Shown: piece after piece, positions 6,580-6,647 of the stretch
How positions within the stretch are numbered: position 1 is the stretch's first letter
Layout: every line of letters begins with the position of its first letter
Assembly (NCBI GenBank): GCA_002686705.1
Contig: NYYH01000009.1
Span: forward strand, 7,219 to 13,865
Direction of reading: 5' to 3'
DNA length: 6,647 bases
Source of the DNA: Bacteroidota bacterium
GTDB taxonomy: Bacteria > Bacteroidota > Bacteroidia > Bacteroidales > F082
Notes under the pieces: generated by a model
Databases searched by the model: none
What the model was told of the DNA's origin: nothing
The model's input: only the letters and a program-made list of their open reading frames with translations
Position numbers and translations under genes: made by a program

Positions 6580-6647
6580 GGTCAAAAATTAAGAGAGTGT
6601 TAATACAAAACTAATTGTTTTTTTTGATATTGTTTTTTTCTTTCATT
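6550..6647. other. right-edge sequence after the LamG fragment, nothing recognised
   Basis: The ORF leaves LamG-like sequence at about 6549 and stops at TAG 6577-6579, after ten residues (VCLQTNLNF region) that fit neither domain. An overlapping frame from ATG 6552 gives only 20 codons. The rest is AT-rich with T-runs (6618-6625 and 6632-6638). AAAAC/GTTTT around 6607-6621 is too weak a stem to call a terminator. I recognise no gene. Confidence 0.5.

Noticed and set aside
6607..6638. Terminator at the right edge (AAAAC/GTTTT and T-runs)
   Set aside because: The stem is only five A/T-rich pairs, and the T-run is itself part of the stem.
1..6647. Defence, CRISPR or other novel multi-gene system
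   Set aside because: No spacer-repeat pattern, nuclease, toxin-antitoxin pair or linked cassette is seen; the complete genes are ordinary housekeeping and transport functions on alternating strands.

Overview
The window looks like part of a Bacteroidota genome, probably a Bacteroidales/Marinilabiliales- or Flavobacteriia-like lineage. The signs are an AT-rich composition, a secreted protease tail with a type IX secretion (T9SS) sorting domain, a 'two-component regulator propeller' (Reg_prop) sensor start, LamG-like repeat sequence, and promoter-like TAnnTTTG elements. The lineage is inferred from protein style, not from a marker gene. The first gene is cut by the left edge and the last gene ends in sequence foreign to its family. 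The piece may therefore be a whole metagenomic contig whose right end lies in repeat-like sequence.

Layout: 2-934 (+) is the C-terminal part of an M1-family zinc aminopeptidase with a T9SS tail. It converges on glnS (984-2669, -), a complete glutaminyl-tRNA synthetase. A 551-bp gene-free, AT-rich region (2670-3220) separates glnS from the divergent clcA. This gap holds a cluster of short palindromes, a nested inverted repeat, and two consecutive good intrinsic terminators on the + strand that have no + strand gene in front of them. ClcA-type H+/Cl- exchanger (3221-4573, +) follows, with a TAnnTTTG element just upstream. After 92 bp comes 4666-6579 (+), which starts as a secreted Reg_prop beta-propeller sensor. 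At about residue 436-443 it changes abruptly into a piece of LamG-like (concanavalin A-like) repeat and then stops without any kinase or output domains.

The genes do not form one pathway: they are a secreted protease, a translation housekeeping enzyme, a chloride/proton antiporter and a sensor fragment, with two changes of strand. The two points worth following up are the mosaic propeller/LamG ORF, where an assembly chimera must be excluded before a real recombination event is claimed, and the orphan tandem terminators, which suggest an unannotated + strand transcript between glnS and clcA. I see no convincing new multi-gene system here.
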